From contig JAGWHF010000003.1 in assembly GCA_028866895.1 (NCBI GenBank), positions 1 to 64,000 on the forward strand: a stretch of 64,000 nt of DNA, given 5' to 3'. This document shows positions 9,691 through 18,278 of this stretch, one piece after another. This DNA is from Nitrososphaerota archaeon (lineage in GTDB: Archaea > Thermoproteota > Nitrososphaeria > Nitrososphaerales > Nitrosopumilaceae). Below the pieces are notes generated by a model, which saw nothing but the letters and a program-made list of their open reading frames with translations, was not told where the DNA came from and made no database searches. A program made the translations under genes and the position numbers. Position 1 is the stretch's first letter. Each line of letters opens with the position of its first letter.

Positions 9691-11000
9691 ACGTCACTTG
9701 CGCACCGGAATCCGGCAAACATCCACCTCTCCTCCGGCCGGAAGAAGTTCCTGTAGGTGTTCCTCACCGAGTTCCGCGGGGTTGCAAACGATGATCCTCG
9801 CAGGACCTTCTGATTGCAGAACCACTTGTCGTTGTATTCCACAAATTCCGACCTGAAACCTGGATAACCCACAAAGTCAGACGAGGTCCACTCCCACACG
9901 TCACCCATCATCTGGTGGCAGCCGTAATGACTTTTTCCCCGAGGGTACGATCCAATCTCGGAGGGGGCCCACAGGAATGACCCCAGCAGATTCGCATGTC
10001 CTTCGGATGGCACCTCATCCCCCCACGGATAGACAGTCTTCCTCTTTTTTATCTCGTCCCAAGACGCAGCCTTCTCCCACTCAGCCTCGGTTGGCAGCCT
10101 CTTTCCCGCCCACCTGCAGTAGGCATCAGCCTCATAGTAGCTCACGTTGCAGACTGGCTCCTCCGGGTTTATCCGCATCCTCCCCCGGGGGTCGCGCCTT
10201 ACCCACCCCTCCTCGCCGTCCTTTTCCCAGTACATCGGACAGGTCCACCCATTCCTCCTTACTGCCTCCCACCCGTCGGCAAGCCAGAATCTAAAGTCTT
10301 CATATCCTCCGTCCTCAATGAACTCTGCAAACTGGCCGTTTGTTACCGGAAAGGCGTCTATTAGGTAGTCGTTGAGGTAGACCTTGTGTTCCGGCCTCTC
10401 GATGTCATAACTGAATCCTTTCCCAGAATACCCCATCTCAAACAGCCCCCCGCCAATCCTCACAGACCGTTTCTGCACCGGCGGGTGTCCCGGCGGCTCC
10501 CTCCTCCTGACCGGGCTGTACGAGTCTGCAAGCAGGTGCTGTATGTCATAGACAAGCAGTTCCTGGTGCTGGTACTCGTGATTGAATGCGATATCAAAAT
10601 ACGATAGATCCCCGCCCCTGCCGGTACTGCCGAGAAACATCTCCACCCTTTCGTTTACTTTGGCATAGTAATCCATAGTCTCCTCCACCGTCGGCCTTGA
10701 GAGTATGCCCCTCCTTGCCTTGTCATGCGGCTGCCCCAGCGACTGGTAATATGAGTTGAAGATCTTCGAGTACTGTCCAGAGATGAACTCGTAGCTGCCG
10801 TCAAGTTTGCTCATCACCACCTCGTAAAACCAGCTTACATGGCCAAGATGCCACTTTGGCGGGCTCATGAAAGATGCCGTCTGGACTACATAATCCTCCC
10901 TCTCAAGAGGCAAGACAAGTTCCAGCGTCTGCGCCCTTGTTTGCCTGAACTGCTCGAGGTAATACCGGAGATCAATGTTCCCCGCCGGCATAGCAGTCAT
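9687..11000 (-). CDS. egtB: ergothioneine biosynthesis sulfoxide synthase EgtB
   Basis: A 437-residue non-heme iron enzyme that joins hercynine to a cysteine-containing thiol with O2 to form the sulfoxide precursor of ergothioneine. The N-terminal DinB-like helical domain supplies the three iron-binding histidines (H51 in PKWHLGHVSW, H141 and H145 in FNHEYQHQE). The C-terminal formylglycine-generating-enzyme-like domain (about 180-437) contains VTNGQFAEFIEDGGY, RLPTEAEWEKAA and VLRGSSFATP. A TATA-like AATATACG sits about 26 bp upstream of the ATG. No egtA, egtC or egtE is nearby, so the C-S lyase must be encoded elsewhere. The thiol donor (cysteine or gamma-glutamylcysteine) cannot be told from sequence here. 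Confidence 0.94.
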   Translation of the reverse strand: MTAMPAGNIDLRYYLEQFRQTRAQTLELVLPLEREDYVVQTASFMSPPKWHLGHVSWFYEVVMSKLDGSYEFISGQYSKIFNSYYQSLGQPHDKARRGILSRPTVEETMDYYAKVNERVEMFLGSTGRGGDLSYFDIAFNHEYQHQELLVYDIQHLLADSYSPVRRREPPGHPPVQKRSVRIGGGLFEMGYSGKGFSYDIERPEHKVYLNDYLIDAFPVTNGQFAEFIEDGGYEDFRFWLADGWEAVRRNGWTCPMYWEKDGEEGWVRRDPRGRMRINPEEPVCNVSYYEADAYCRWAGKRLPTEAEWEKAASWDEIKKRKTVYPWGDEVPSEGHANLLGSFLWAPSEIGSYPRGKSHYGCHQMMGDVWEWTSSDFVGYPGFRSEFVEYNDKWFCNQKVLRGSSFATPRNSVRNTYRNFFRPEERWMFAGFRCASDV

Positions 11001-11210
11001 AAATTAATTAATAAAAAATCGTATATTAATGATCTGCAAACTTTCTCACGCCTTGGCGCATGGGTTCCTGGGACACGCGTGACTCCAACCGCTCATGTAC
11101 CGTAAAGGTCTGCCGGAAGGCAGGGCCATCTGGCTCAACGTGCCGGCTTTACCATCATCCCTCCCGAGCATGCCTTGCCGTGGGGCAGACGGCAAAACAA
11201 AGGTTGGATT

Positions 11211-11471
11211 TTACGGCCCTGCCCGACGAAGCGGCCTTGTGTATACTGAACTTGACTGCTTCAGATCAATGGCCGGGCTGTGATTACACCCCTGCTGCCA
11301 GGGGTAGCAAAACGGCTGCCCATTGGGAAGAGTATACTGGCCATGCTGGGTGGGCGACACCGGACTCCAGTACTCCACCACCGCGTATCCCACGGCAACG
11401 CCAATTGCAACCACCATCACCGATATTACCGCCCATTTCAGCGGAATAGACGGCCCTTTCTGTCTTAGCAT
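11211..11471 (-). CDS. small single-pass membrane protein, unknown
   Basis: An 86-residue frame with one clear transmembrane helix (residues about 11-33, WAVISVMVVAIGVAVGYAVV) after a short basic N terminus. An outward-facing segment with two cysteines (FCYPWQQGCNHS) follows, which could form a disulfide. No family is recognised. It lies in a sparsely coding stretch and on the same strand as another small membrane frame just upstream (11560-11793), so the two may be one transcript. The real start could also be slightly different. Confidence 0.42.
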   Translation of the reverse strand: MLRQKGPSIPLKWAVISVMVVAIGVAVGYAVVEYWSPVSPTQHGQYTLPNGQPFCYPWQQGCNHSPAIDLKQSSSVYTRPLRRAGP

Positions 11472-11559
11472 GCCATTTCTTCGTCACTACAAGATATACA
11501 GCCCGTTCCCATTACCAATGCTGGTATTCACGCAACTAGTTTTTATCCGCTTAAGCATC

Positions 11560-11793
11560 CTAGCCCAGTACTGACTGCTGCGGCTTTGCCATCCACAAGA
11601 CTCCCCTTATTGCCAGCAGGATGGATATCAGGACTGCAATTGCCACGTACGTCTGGAACTCTTGCGAGTGCTGGATTGACGGATATGCCCACAGCAGCGG
11701 AACCGGCAACACCATGGCCAGCCAAACCGCCGCAAGCAGCGCGACTATTGCAAGCTTCCTGTTTCTCTGGTGTTCTATGTCCTTCTCACCAAT
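11560..11793 (-). CDS. small two-helix membrane protein with unclear start
   Basis: The minus strand has an open frame reading GEKDIEHQRNRKLAIVALLA and onward through two hydrophobic helices (LAIVALLAAVWLAMVLPVPL and TYVAIAVLISILLAIRGVLW), ending ...QSVLG before TAG at 11560. An in-frame TGA lies just upstream, and no ATG, GTG or TTG precedes the first helix. Either a rare ATT (11793) is used, or translation starts at the internal ATG at 11715 (51 residues), or there is a frameshift near 11790. The membrane-protein character is obvious. The function is unknown. Confidence 0.42.
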   Translation of the reverse strand: MGEKDIEHQRNRKLAIVALLAAVWLAMVLPVPLLWAYPSIQHSQEFQTYVAIAVLISILLAIRGVLWMAKPQQSVLG

Positions 11794-11884
11794 TTGCCGT
11801 CAAGCCTTTAATTAAAATGGCCAGTGATTATCAAGTCTGAGATTTTCAAGATTTTTTAAATAAAATCACAGCCTTCCTGAAGGC

Positions 11885-12235
11885 ATGTCACAAGATGTTG
11901 AATCGATATATGACGAATACATCTCAAAACTGAAACAAGCACTGCCCAACGTGGACCCAAACTTTTCACATCGAATGATGTATCTCGAAAGGAAGATCTC
12001 CCAGGAGGACATGACCGAGCCTGATGTCAGCGCAATCATAGAATACGCCAAGGGCTCAGACCTTGACAACAAGGTAGAAGGTCTCAGGTCCAAGTTCTCC
12101 GTCGAGGTAGAACATGCAGACAAAAAGGGGATCCATATAGTGGGCAGAATGAAGCTGGAGACGATACGAAAGATCTCCGCAGACAAGGACATTGTGAGAA
12201 TTTCAGGAAAAGTCGATCCCGGATACGGCGAATAG
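11885..12235 (+). CDS. conserved-looking hypothetical protein (116 aa)
   Basis: A soluble acidic protein with a helical N-terminal half (SIYDEYISKLKQALPNVDPN) and a C-terminal alpha/beta part (FSVEVEHADKKGIHIVGRMK, then KISADKDIVRISGKV). It has no cysteines or export signal. The start is supported by a TATA box (TTTTTTAAATA, about 11852-11862) roughly 28 bp upstream, giving a leaderless mRNA. The gene stands alone ahead of the stress-protein genes. I do not recognise a named family; the repeated 'I..I..DKDIVRISG' texture suggests a small ligand- or protein-binding fold. Confidence 0.78.
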   Translation: MSQDVESIYDEYISKLKQALPNVDPNFSHRMMYLERKISQEDMTEPDVSAIIEYAKGSDLDNKVEGLRSKFSVEVEHADKKGIHIVGRMKLETIRKISADKDIVRISGKVDPGYGE

Positions 12236-12359
12236 GCCACTGGCCGCGCCGCAACTCGCAGCCGCCCTCCAAAGGCAGCTGTCCGGTCCCTCTTTTATTC
12301 AAATTACCAGGCCTGAGATTCTGCCGCCAATTTAATATCAGATAATTCCATCACACAAC

Positions 12360-12803
12360 ATGCAATCAAAGCTCTCAAGAATACTGGTAGGCGTGGATGG
12401 ATCCCCCGCCTCCCTTGGCGCGGCAGAATTTGCCATCAGCCTTGCAAGAAAGGACGGCGCAGGGATTTACGCGGTTAACGTGATCCATATTCCCGCCCCC
12501 TCCATTGTCTTCTACGGAAGGGATGCCTTTGAAGACTATCTCAAAAAACGCAGGAAGGAGGCAGACGGCTGGCTTGCCAGGGCTGCGCAGGAGGCTTCAG
12601 CCCAGGGACTCGCCGTGAGCACAGAAGTGCTAGAAGGCTACCAATCCGTGCCTAAATCCATCATAGATTTTGCGGAGGAAAGAAAGGCGGATCTAATCGT
12701 GGTGGGTTCGAGGGGAATGACTGGTTTTCAGAGGCTGCTGCTTGGCAGCACCGCACTTGCACTTGTCACCTACTCCCCCCTTCCTGTAATGGTGACCAGG
12801 TAG
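12360..12803 (+). CDS. universal stress protein (UspA family)
   Basis: A 147-residue single-domain Usp. It begins with the typical strand and loop ILVGVDGSPASLGAAEFAIS and ends with the ATP-binding signature GSRGMTGFQRLLLGSTA (G-2x-G-9x-G-S/T), so it belongs to the nucleotide-binding branch. Usp proteins dimerise and modulate survival under stress; the partner here is unknown. A TATA box (TTTAATATC) is about 25 bp upstream of the ATG. It faces a second usp gene (12875-13327) tail to tail, and a third lies beyond the proton ATPase. Confidence 0.92.
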   Translation: MQSKLSRILVGVDGSPASLGAAEFAISLARKDGAGIYAVNVIHIPAPSIVFYGRDAFEDYLKKRRKEADGWLARAAQEASAQGLAVSTEVLEGYQSVPKSIIDFAEERKADLIVVGSRGMTGFQRLLLGSTALALVTYSPLPVMVTR

Positions 12804-12874
12804 TCCTCAGGCCTCACGAATTATGATCGTGGAGGCATTTGCATCAAGCCAAGGTCCGCCGTGCCCGAATTTTC

Positions 12875-13327
12875 TTATTTTATTACCACGACAGGGCATC
12901 CCGCATACGTAACAACACCAAGCGCCGTGCTGCCAAGCAGCAACTTCTTGAACCCCGTCCTGCCCCTTGTTCCAATCACTATAAGTTCTACGTTGTTATG
13001 ATCTGCAAATGTCACTATCGAGCCCACTACGCTGGGAGACGGGTCTATTATCTTCGCATCCACCTCTACCTTGTTTTCCCGCGCCCTCCTCCCAATCTCC
13101 TCAAACCACTTCTGGGTATCCTCACGCTCCTTCTTCCTTACATATTTTTCATAATCTCCTTCCTCAGTCATGTAAAGACCGCCGTAGGGCACGCTCAGCG
13201 CGGTCACGACGTAAAGCTTTGCCCCGTACCTTGCGGCCATCCCGATTGCGGCATCGGCAGCCCTCATCGAGACATCAGAACCGTCAACGGCTACAAGTAT
13301 CCTGGAAAATGTTTCCTTTCCATCCAT
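12875..13327 (-). CDS. universal stress protein (UspA family)
   Basis: A 150-residue Usp with FSRILVAVDGSDVSMRAADA at the N terminus and the ATP-binding motif GTRGRTGFKKLLLGSTALG near the C terminus. A longer in-frame reading to 13378 exists, but I prefer MDGKETF at 13327. A TATA element (TTTTTTAAATTT, about 13347-13358) lies about 26 bp upstream of that codon and would be inside the longer version. It is convergent with the Usp gene at 12360. The two share the motif but differ elsewhere, so they are old paralogues rather than a recent duplication. Confidence 0.92.
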   Translation of the reverse strand: MDGKETFSRILVAVDGSDVSMRAADAAIGMAARYGAKLYVVTALSVPYGGLYMTEEGDYEKYVRKKEREDTQKWFEEIGRRARENKVEVDAKIIDPSPSVVGSIVTFADHNNVELIVIGTRGRTGFKKLLLGSTALGVVTYAGCPVVVIK

Positions 13328-13495
13328 GATTGAGGTTGCGGCTGGAAATTTAAAAAACATCCAGTACAAAATCCACATTTGAGAATCGTGGGTTTCCTTA
13401 AATCAGGTGGAACGCAGATGCTATGACCAGCCCGCCATGCCACAGAACCCCCACCATTAACAATACATATTGCGTGCCGCATTCCCCATAAGATC

Positions 13496-13822
13496 ATGGC
13501 TGCGATAGACTGTGCAAACGATTCCGACCTTGCCTCCGAGCTCTCCGACCATATGAGGCGCCACGGCCTTGATGCAAGAGCGGAAGGTCCCATAGTGCTT
13601 GTCCCCGATAGCGACGTGGAGGAATCCGTAAGGTCATTCCTCAAGGACACGGAACGGCAAGGATACACGCTACGCCGTATAGACCCATCCACGCTCCTCC
13701 TTGCAAGGGAGGTGCCCATAGAGTACTTTGGATTCCTGCGGTGCGAGATGTGCGGCTACGTGACGTCAAACGAGGAGGATCTGCTGACCCACAGGCGGGC
13801 CCATGGCATAGAGCTCCTTTGA
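13496..13822 (+). CDS. C2H2 zinc-finger protein (108 aa)
   Basis: The N-terminal about 78 residues look like a small alpha/beta domain (DSDLASELSDHMRRHGLDAR, VLVPDSDVEESVRSFLKDTE). The C terminus carries a textbook C2H2 finger: C83 and C86, then H99 and H103 (C-x2-C-x12-H-x3-H) in RCEMCGYVTSNEEDLLTHRR. A single finger near a C terminus is common in thaumarchaeal proteins and may bind DNA, RNA or protein. The target is unknown. A TATA-like AATACATATT sits about 28 bp upstream. It is a monocistronic gene between a usp gene and a convergent small gene. Confidence 0.82.
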   Translation: MAAIDCANDSDLASELSDHMRRHGLDARAEGPIVLVPDSDVEESVRSFLKDTERQGYTLRRIDPSTLLLAREVPIEYFGFLRCEMCGYVTSNEEDLLTHRRAHGIELL

Positions 13823-13873
13823 AATCAAACATCGGAAACTGATCGGGTCTCCATCCTAAAAAAATTGGAGTGA

Positions 13874-14080
13874 TTAGAGTTTGTTGCCCTTGACCTCGGA
13901 GATAAGCAGGTCGCGCAGCAGGCCCGCGTGCCTTTCCTCATCCGTCCTTATCTGGATCCATGCCGCCTCCGCCTTTGAATCTCCGGCGGTCCTGGCATCC
14001 TCGATGTACTTGGCTACGTGGGAGAGGAACTCTAATTTTTTTGCAAGCTGCTTTGTAATGTTGTAGCAGTTGTCAGTCAA
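13874..14080 (-). CDS. small helical protein, unknown (68 aa)
   Basis: A short protein made almost entirely of amphipathic helix. The central part (AAWIQIRTDEERHAGLLRDL) contains a D-E-E-R-H-A pattern reminiscent of a ferritin-like or four-helix-bundle metal helix. At 68 residues it could form only a helical hairpin that would have to dimerise. Metal binding is therefore a guess. It is a stand-alone gene with a TATA-like CTTAAAG about 42 bp upstream. Confidence 0.62.
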   Translation of the reverse strand: MTDNCYNITKQLAKKLEFLSHVAKYIEDARTAGDSKAEAAWIQIRTDEERHAGLLRDLLISEVKGNKL

Positions 14081-14269
14081 GCATATCTTTTGCGTTACAC
14101 CCCTCAGGCATGCATCATACTTTAAGACACGTCTTGATTACCAGATATGATAATACCGTAGGTATTCATGTCCCGTACCTTTTGTGAGGGCATCTTTATC
14201 ACTGATCATGATTTTCAGGACTGGTATCCAAGTATTTCCCTTAAATCAATTCCCTGTCCTACAAGAACT

Positions 14270-14671
14270 GTGAGATCCCGTATCTACTATGCACTTGCAT
14301 CCGCAGTAGGAATCGCAGGCGCGCTACATCTCTACCTTGCATCGACCTTGCTTACGCACCAGTTCCTTCAGTTTGCCGAGTTCTTCCTCATTGCGGGAAC
14401 ATTGCAGGCAGTCTGGACGGTGCCCTTGCTCAAGGGACGCGGCAGGGTCTGGCTCTACGGCGGGCTGGGAGGAAACGTGGCGCTGTTTTTCCTCTGGCTT
14501 GTCACAAGATTCCCAAACCCGATCACAAGGATGGGCCTTCCAGTCAATTCTATCGGTATTGTCACCGAGGCACTACAGCTTGCCTTCATAGCCCTTGCAG
14601 TTGCAGCATTCTACACCCTGCATAAGCAGGCAGCGGCCGAGCAGAGTCCGGAGGGACATACCAGAGCCTAG
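14270..14671 (+). CDS. four-helix membrane protein, unknown
   Basis: About 133 residues with four predicted transmembrane helices (YYALASAVGIAGALHLYLAS, FAEFFLIAGTLQAVWTVPLL, VWLYGGLGGNVALFFLWLVT, TEALQLAFIALAVAAFYTLH) and a short polar tail. An upstream ATG at 14168 would add 34 residues of unlikely leader. I prefer GTG 14270 because a TATA box (CTTAAATC, about 14239-14247) lies 26 bp before it. The pattern of four helices with a His in the first is seen in small DoxX-like or unnamed archaeal membrane proteins. No function can be assigned. Confidence 0.6.
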   Translation: MRSRIYYALASAVGIAGALHLYLASTLLTHQFLQFAEFFLIAGTLQAVWTVPLLKGRGRVWLYGGLGGNVALFFLWLVTRFPNPITRMGLPVNSIGIVTEALQLAFIALAVAAFYTLHKQAAAEQSPEGHTRA

Positions 14672-14859
14672 CACCCTCCCCGTTGTCCCGCACAATTTCT
14701 GACGTTTTGCCGCAGACCATGGCATTCAACCTATTGATTCCCTGGTGTGTCCCAGAATATCCCCACGTCATCCCTCTTGCCACAATAAAAATCCGATCAG
14801 TTATCACTGCTGAGAATATGCGTCCGTTTTAAGAGCCCGCAAATGCAGTTGATACACAT

Positions 14860-15282
14860 ATGCAGAAAAAAGGCAAAGGCCACGGGCAGGAGGTATTGAG
14901 GTTATACCAGCAGCTTGAGGCCATGTGCGGTTCAATCCTGCAAGTCGATCCCATCATCCAGTCGGTAGCTGTGATAAACGTCAACGGCAGGATAGTGGAG
15001 AAAAATTCGCGACAGTTTTTTGCGCAAAAGTTTCCAGACCGCACATCGAACCTCTTTTGCATGCACCATGCGCTGCAGGGGTCAACAGGATGGGCATTCG
15101 ACGGGGGATGCGGTCCTGCAAGATTCCACATGCCAGAGAGACCTGGCATCACGACTCTTACATTCCCAGCAGGCAGCAACCTCGTGCTTGTCACCGCTGA
15201 AGGCAGCCATTCCTCCCTCGAGCTTGCAAGAAGGATAGGATACGTCATAGATGCCTACACAAGGCAGGACCCGATCAGGTAA
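14860..15282 (+). CDS. hypothetical protein with a roadblock/profilin-like pattern
   Basis: A 140-residue soluble protein. After a helical start (EVLRLYQQLEAMCGSILQVD) it shows the strand pattern typical of roadblock/LC7 domains (IQSVAVINVNGRIVEKNSR, later TTLTFPAGSNLVLVTAEGSH) and a final long helix (SLELARRIGYVIDAYTR). Such domains in archaea often act as dimeric platforms for small GTPases or sensors; no GTPase gene is adjacent. The fold call is my inference. A TATA-like GTTTTAAG sits about 30 bp upstream, giving a leaderless start. Confidence 0.7.
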   Translation: MQKKGKGHGQEVLRLYQQLEAMCGSILQVDPIIQSVAVINVNGRIVEKNSRQFFAQKFPDRTSNLFCMHHALQGSTGWAFDGGCGPARFHMPERPGITTLTFPAGSNLVLVTAEGSHSSLELARRIGYVIDAYTRQDPIR

Positions 15283-15326
15283 TCCGTCATGTCAACCCCC
15301 GGTTTTCTGCTTTTCCATCTCTCAGG

Positions 15327-17762
15327 CTAGAGCCTTGTCCGCCGGGTCAGGCGCGTCTTGATAAAATCGTTTACAGGCAGCGAGAAGACAGAACAATATC
15401 CCAGTACCGCCAGCACGTCCCAGGCCGGAATCGTGTGGAATCCCGGCATGCCCACAAGCGATATCACGACGCACGCTGCAAGATCACCCAGAATTGCCAC
15501 GAGAAGCGCCCTGCTGGGCCTCGACCTCCAGAACGGCCCCCTCTCCCTTGCGACAAGAATGGTGAAGATCCCCGAGATAAGCAATATGTCAAACGAGAAC
15601 GTGTGGAGCCTTGCCAGATCATGGGACAGCCCAAGGTAGTCCATGCCAACAAAGAGCAGTGCAAGGGACTCGATCACGGCGGCCACTCCAACCGTTGTTG
15701 CCACCTTCATCATGCCTCCCACGTTCCACGAGTTTGGGCATCTCGAACCCCTTACGTTGTCAGTCGATATTGAGAGCGTCACAAAGTCAATGAGAAATAT
15801 CAGGAGGACCATGTCAAACGTCCCCACGATCTCAATCCCGGTAAGCAGGAAGGCGGCAACAACGAATACGACAATCTGAAACGTCTTGATTATCTTGTTC
15901 AGGGTCCACGTCATTACCCTCTGGTAAATCACCCTTCCCGACTTGACTACCTCAAGTATGCTGCCCAGCCCATCCTCCGTCATCACAACGCTAGCAGCAC
16001 CCTTTGCAACGTCCGTCGCATTGCTTACGGCAATTCCCACCTCCGCCTGCTTCAGGGATGGTGCGTCATTGATGCCGTCCCCGGTCATGCCCACGACATT
16101 CCCTTGGGACTGCAAGCCCTTGACTATCCGGTACTTGTCCTCCGGGTATATCTCTGCAAACCCGTCACTCTTCCTCATCATCTCGGCGGCACCCGCGGGA
16201 TCGGACTTGACAAGGCAGTTGAGCGACGCCATGTCTGCGATAGAGCCCGAGAGCCCGACCTGCCGGGCAATCTCCGTCGCTATCGGCAGCGAATCTCCGG
16301 TGAGCATCTTGGTGGAGATGCCCAGTTCCTTTAGGCTTGAAACCAAGTCCCGTGCATCATCCCGGGGCTTGTCATAGAGGGCTGCGATCCCCACCAGCCG
16401 CATGCAGCCTCCTGCGGAATCCGCCCTTGCCACGGCTATTGTCCGGTATCCCCTCCCGGACATGTCGAGTACCTTTGCCCTGACCTGCTCTTCCCAGGCG
16501 CATCCCGGCCCGCAAAGCGACGCGATGACAGGCACTTGGCCCTTTGTTACTACAAATGGTCCCCCGCTGCCCTCCACCAGTGCCTCCGTCCTCCTCGTAG
16601 AGGGATTGAAAGGCGTGAAACTCCTCTGGTTGTAACCCGCAAGCATGCCGGCATCCCTTGCCGCACTGATAAAAGCCATGTCCAGAGGATCCTGGTTCGC
16701 ATCGTTTGACGACATGGCGCCGTACCGTATCACGTCGTTGCTTGAGAATCCCTCCACAGCATATACGTCTGCTATCGAGATCTTGTTTGTCGTGAGAGTA
16801 CCCGTCTTGTCCACGCAGAGGACTGACATTCTCGCCGCGTCGTCTGATGCGCTGAGCCTGGTCACCAGGACACCCTTCCTTGCCAGTTCAAGCGATCCCA
16901 ATGCCATTGTTATTGAGAACATTACGGGCAATGCCACAGGTATGGCTGAGACTAGGAGCGTGATGGACAGCGGCAATACGGATACAAAGCCGCCCCTCAG
17001 CGTAGAGAATACGACCAGCGCCCCTATAAGGACCCCCGCCATGGCAAGCAGTACCTTGACAATCCTTGACGTAAACTCCTCGGAATGCATCTTGGGTTTT
17101 GCTATCTGGACGAGGCGCACTGTCTTGCCAAAGTAGGTCCCAAGGCCTGTCGAGACTACCAGACAGCTCGACTCTCCCTTCCGTATCACGGAGCCCGAGT
17201 AGAGCATTCCCCCCTCCAAAACCTCCACCGGCAGCGACTCCCCCGTCAGTGCCGATTTGTCGACCTCGACGTTCCCGCCGATTATCTTTGCGTCAGCAGG
17301 CACAAAGTCACCGGACCTCATCCTCACGATGTCCCCCGGCACCAGATCCCTTGCCTGTACCACCTGCCACTTTCCATCCCGCAAGACCCTTGAGCTTATC
17401 TGCAGCTTCTTCCTCAGCGACTCCACCGCAGCACTTGCCTTTTCCTCCTGGGCAAAACCAAGAACGGCGTTGAATACCAGGAGTGCCGTTACAATGTAAA
17501 CGTTGAGGTACTTTTCAAGGTACCAGCTGAGCATGATTATCAGTTCAAGCATCCACGGGGTTATCCCCCAGAACTTTTTGAGGAATCTCAAAGAGGCCTT
17601 CTGCTTTTTCTCCTCTATCTCATTGTATCCGAATCTTGCAGCACGCTGCCGGACCTCTGCTGCCGAAAGCCCGCACGATTGATCGGTTCCGAGCTGCCGC
17701 AGAGCCTCTGCTACCGAAATTCCTTCAAACCTTTCGGTTCCGGCATCCGCATTTTCGCCCAT
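15327..17762 (-). CDS. P-type (P3A-like) proton-translocating ATPase
   Basis: An 811-residue membrane ATPase. The actuator domain has TGES (173-176), the phosphorylation site is D318 in DKTGTLTTNK, and the hinge is TGDGINDAPSLKQAEVGIAV. Helix 4 reads VSAIPVALPV and helix 6 FLIDFVTLSISTDN. The Asp in helix 6 corresponds to the proton-carrying Asp of plant and fungal plasma-membrane H+-ATPases, so I call it P3A. The autoinhibitory C-terminal extension of the plant enzymes is absent. It likely exports protons to maintain potential or cytoplasmic pH, which would suit an acid-exposed organism. It is monocistronic and flanked by universal stress genes. Confidence 0.93.
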   Translation of the reverse strand: MGENADAGTERFEGISVAEALRQLGTDQSCGLSAAEVRQRAARFGYNEIEEKKQKASLRFLKKFWGITPWMLELIIMLSWYLEKYLNVYIVTALLVFNAVLGFAQEEKASAAVESLRKKLQISSRVLRDGKWQVVQARDLVPGDIVRMRSGDFVPADAKIIGGNVEVDKSALTGESLPVEVLEGGMLYSGSVIRKGESSCLVVSTGLGTYFGKTVRLVQIAKPKMHSEEFTSRIVKVLLAMAGVLIGALVVFSTLRGGFVSVLPLSITLLVSAIPVALPVMFSITMALGSLELARKGVLVTRLSASDDAARMSVLCVDKTGTLTTNKISIADVYAVEGFSSNDVIRYGAMSSNDANQDPLDMAFISAARDAGMLAGYNQRSFTPFNPSTRRTEALVEGSGGPFVVTKGQVPVIASLCGPGCAWEEQVRAKVLDMSGRGYRTIAVARADSAGGCMRLVGIAALYDKPRDDARDLVSSLKELGISTKMLTGDSLPIATEIARQVGLSGSIADMASLNCLVKSDPAGAAEMMRKSDGFAEIYPEDKYRIVKGLQSQGNVVGMTGDGINDAPSLKQAEVGIAVSNATDVAKGAASVVMTEDGLGSILEVVKSGRVIYQRVMTWTLNKIIKTFQIVVFVVAAFLLTGIEIVGTFDMVLLIFLIDFVTLSISTDNVRGSRCPNSWNVGGMMKVATTVGVAAVIESLALLFVGMDYLGLSHDLARLHTFSFDILLISGIFTILVARERGPFWRSRPSRALLVAILGDLAACVVISLVGMPGFHTIPAWDVLAVLGYCSVFSLPVNDFIKTRLTRRTRL

Positions 17763-17831
17763 TTTTCACAACTTTAAGTACTAAATCTTGAAGGGATCAA
17801 TAAATACCAACAACGGGGAGATCTCCGCACG

Positions 17832-18278
17832 CTACTTTACCACTAGGACCGGACATCTGGAATACCTCACCACGTCCGAGGCCACGCTTCCAAGAAAGAA
17901 CCGCTTAAACCCGCTGAGCCCGCTGCCGCCCACTATGACAAGGTCCGCTCCCAACTCCTCCGATTTTTTTATGATTGCGCCCGGAACCGAATAGAGTTCC
18001 TCCATAGTCTCCGTCTTGACATCCAACCCAGCCCCTTCCGCCCTTTTCCTTATACCCTCAAACCACCCCTCCGCCCCCTTCCTGCTCTTTTCGATAGACT
18101 GGCTGAAGGCAGACTCCGTGGTATACATCAGTCCTGACGCTGGAAGGTGAATCACATGCAGTACGGCAAGTTTTGCCCCCTCCCTTTTTGCAAGTCCTAT
18201 TGCATATCTTGCCGCCCTTAACGAGACATCGGATCCATCAATTGCCACAAGTATGTTCGAGATCATGTCTTCAGCCAT
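17832..18278 (-). CDS. universal stress protein (UspA family)
   Basis: A 148-residue Usp. It has ISNILVAIDGSDVSLRAARY at the start and GGSGLSGFKRFFLGSVASDV near the end. The final Ser/Thr of the ATP signature is present (GS), but the loop is GGSG rather than GSRG, so nucleotide binding may be altered. A TATA-like TTTTTTAATGG lies about 31 bp upstream. It sits immediately upstream of the proton ATPase gene on the same strand, with 69 bases between the coding ends and a TATA-like GTATTTATTG in the gap, so the two may be separately transcribed. Confidence 0.92.
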   Translation of the reverse strand: MAEDMISNILVAIDGSDVSLRAARYAIGLAKREGAKLAVLHVIHLPASGLMYTTESAFSQSIEKSRKGAEGWFEGIRKRAEGAGLDVKTETMEELYSVPGAIIKKSEELGADLVIVGGSGLSGFKRFFLGSVASDVVRYSRCPVLVVK

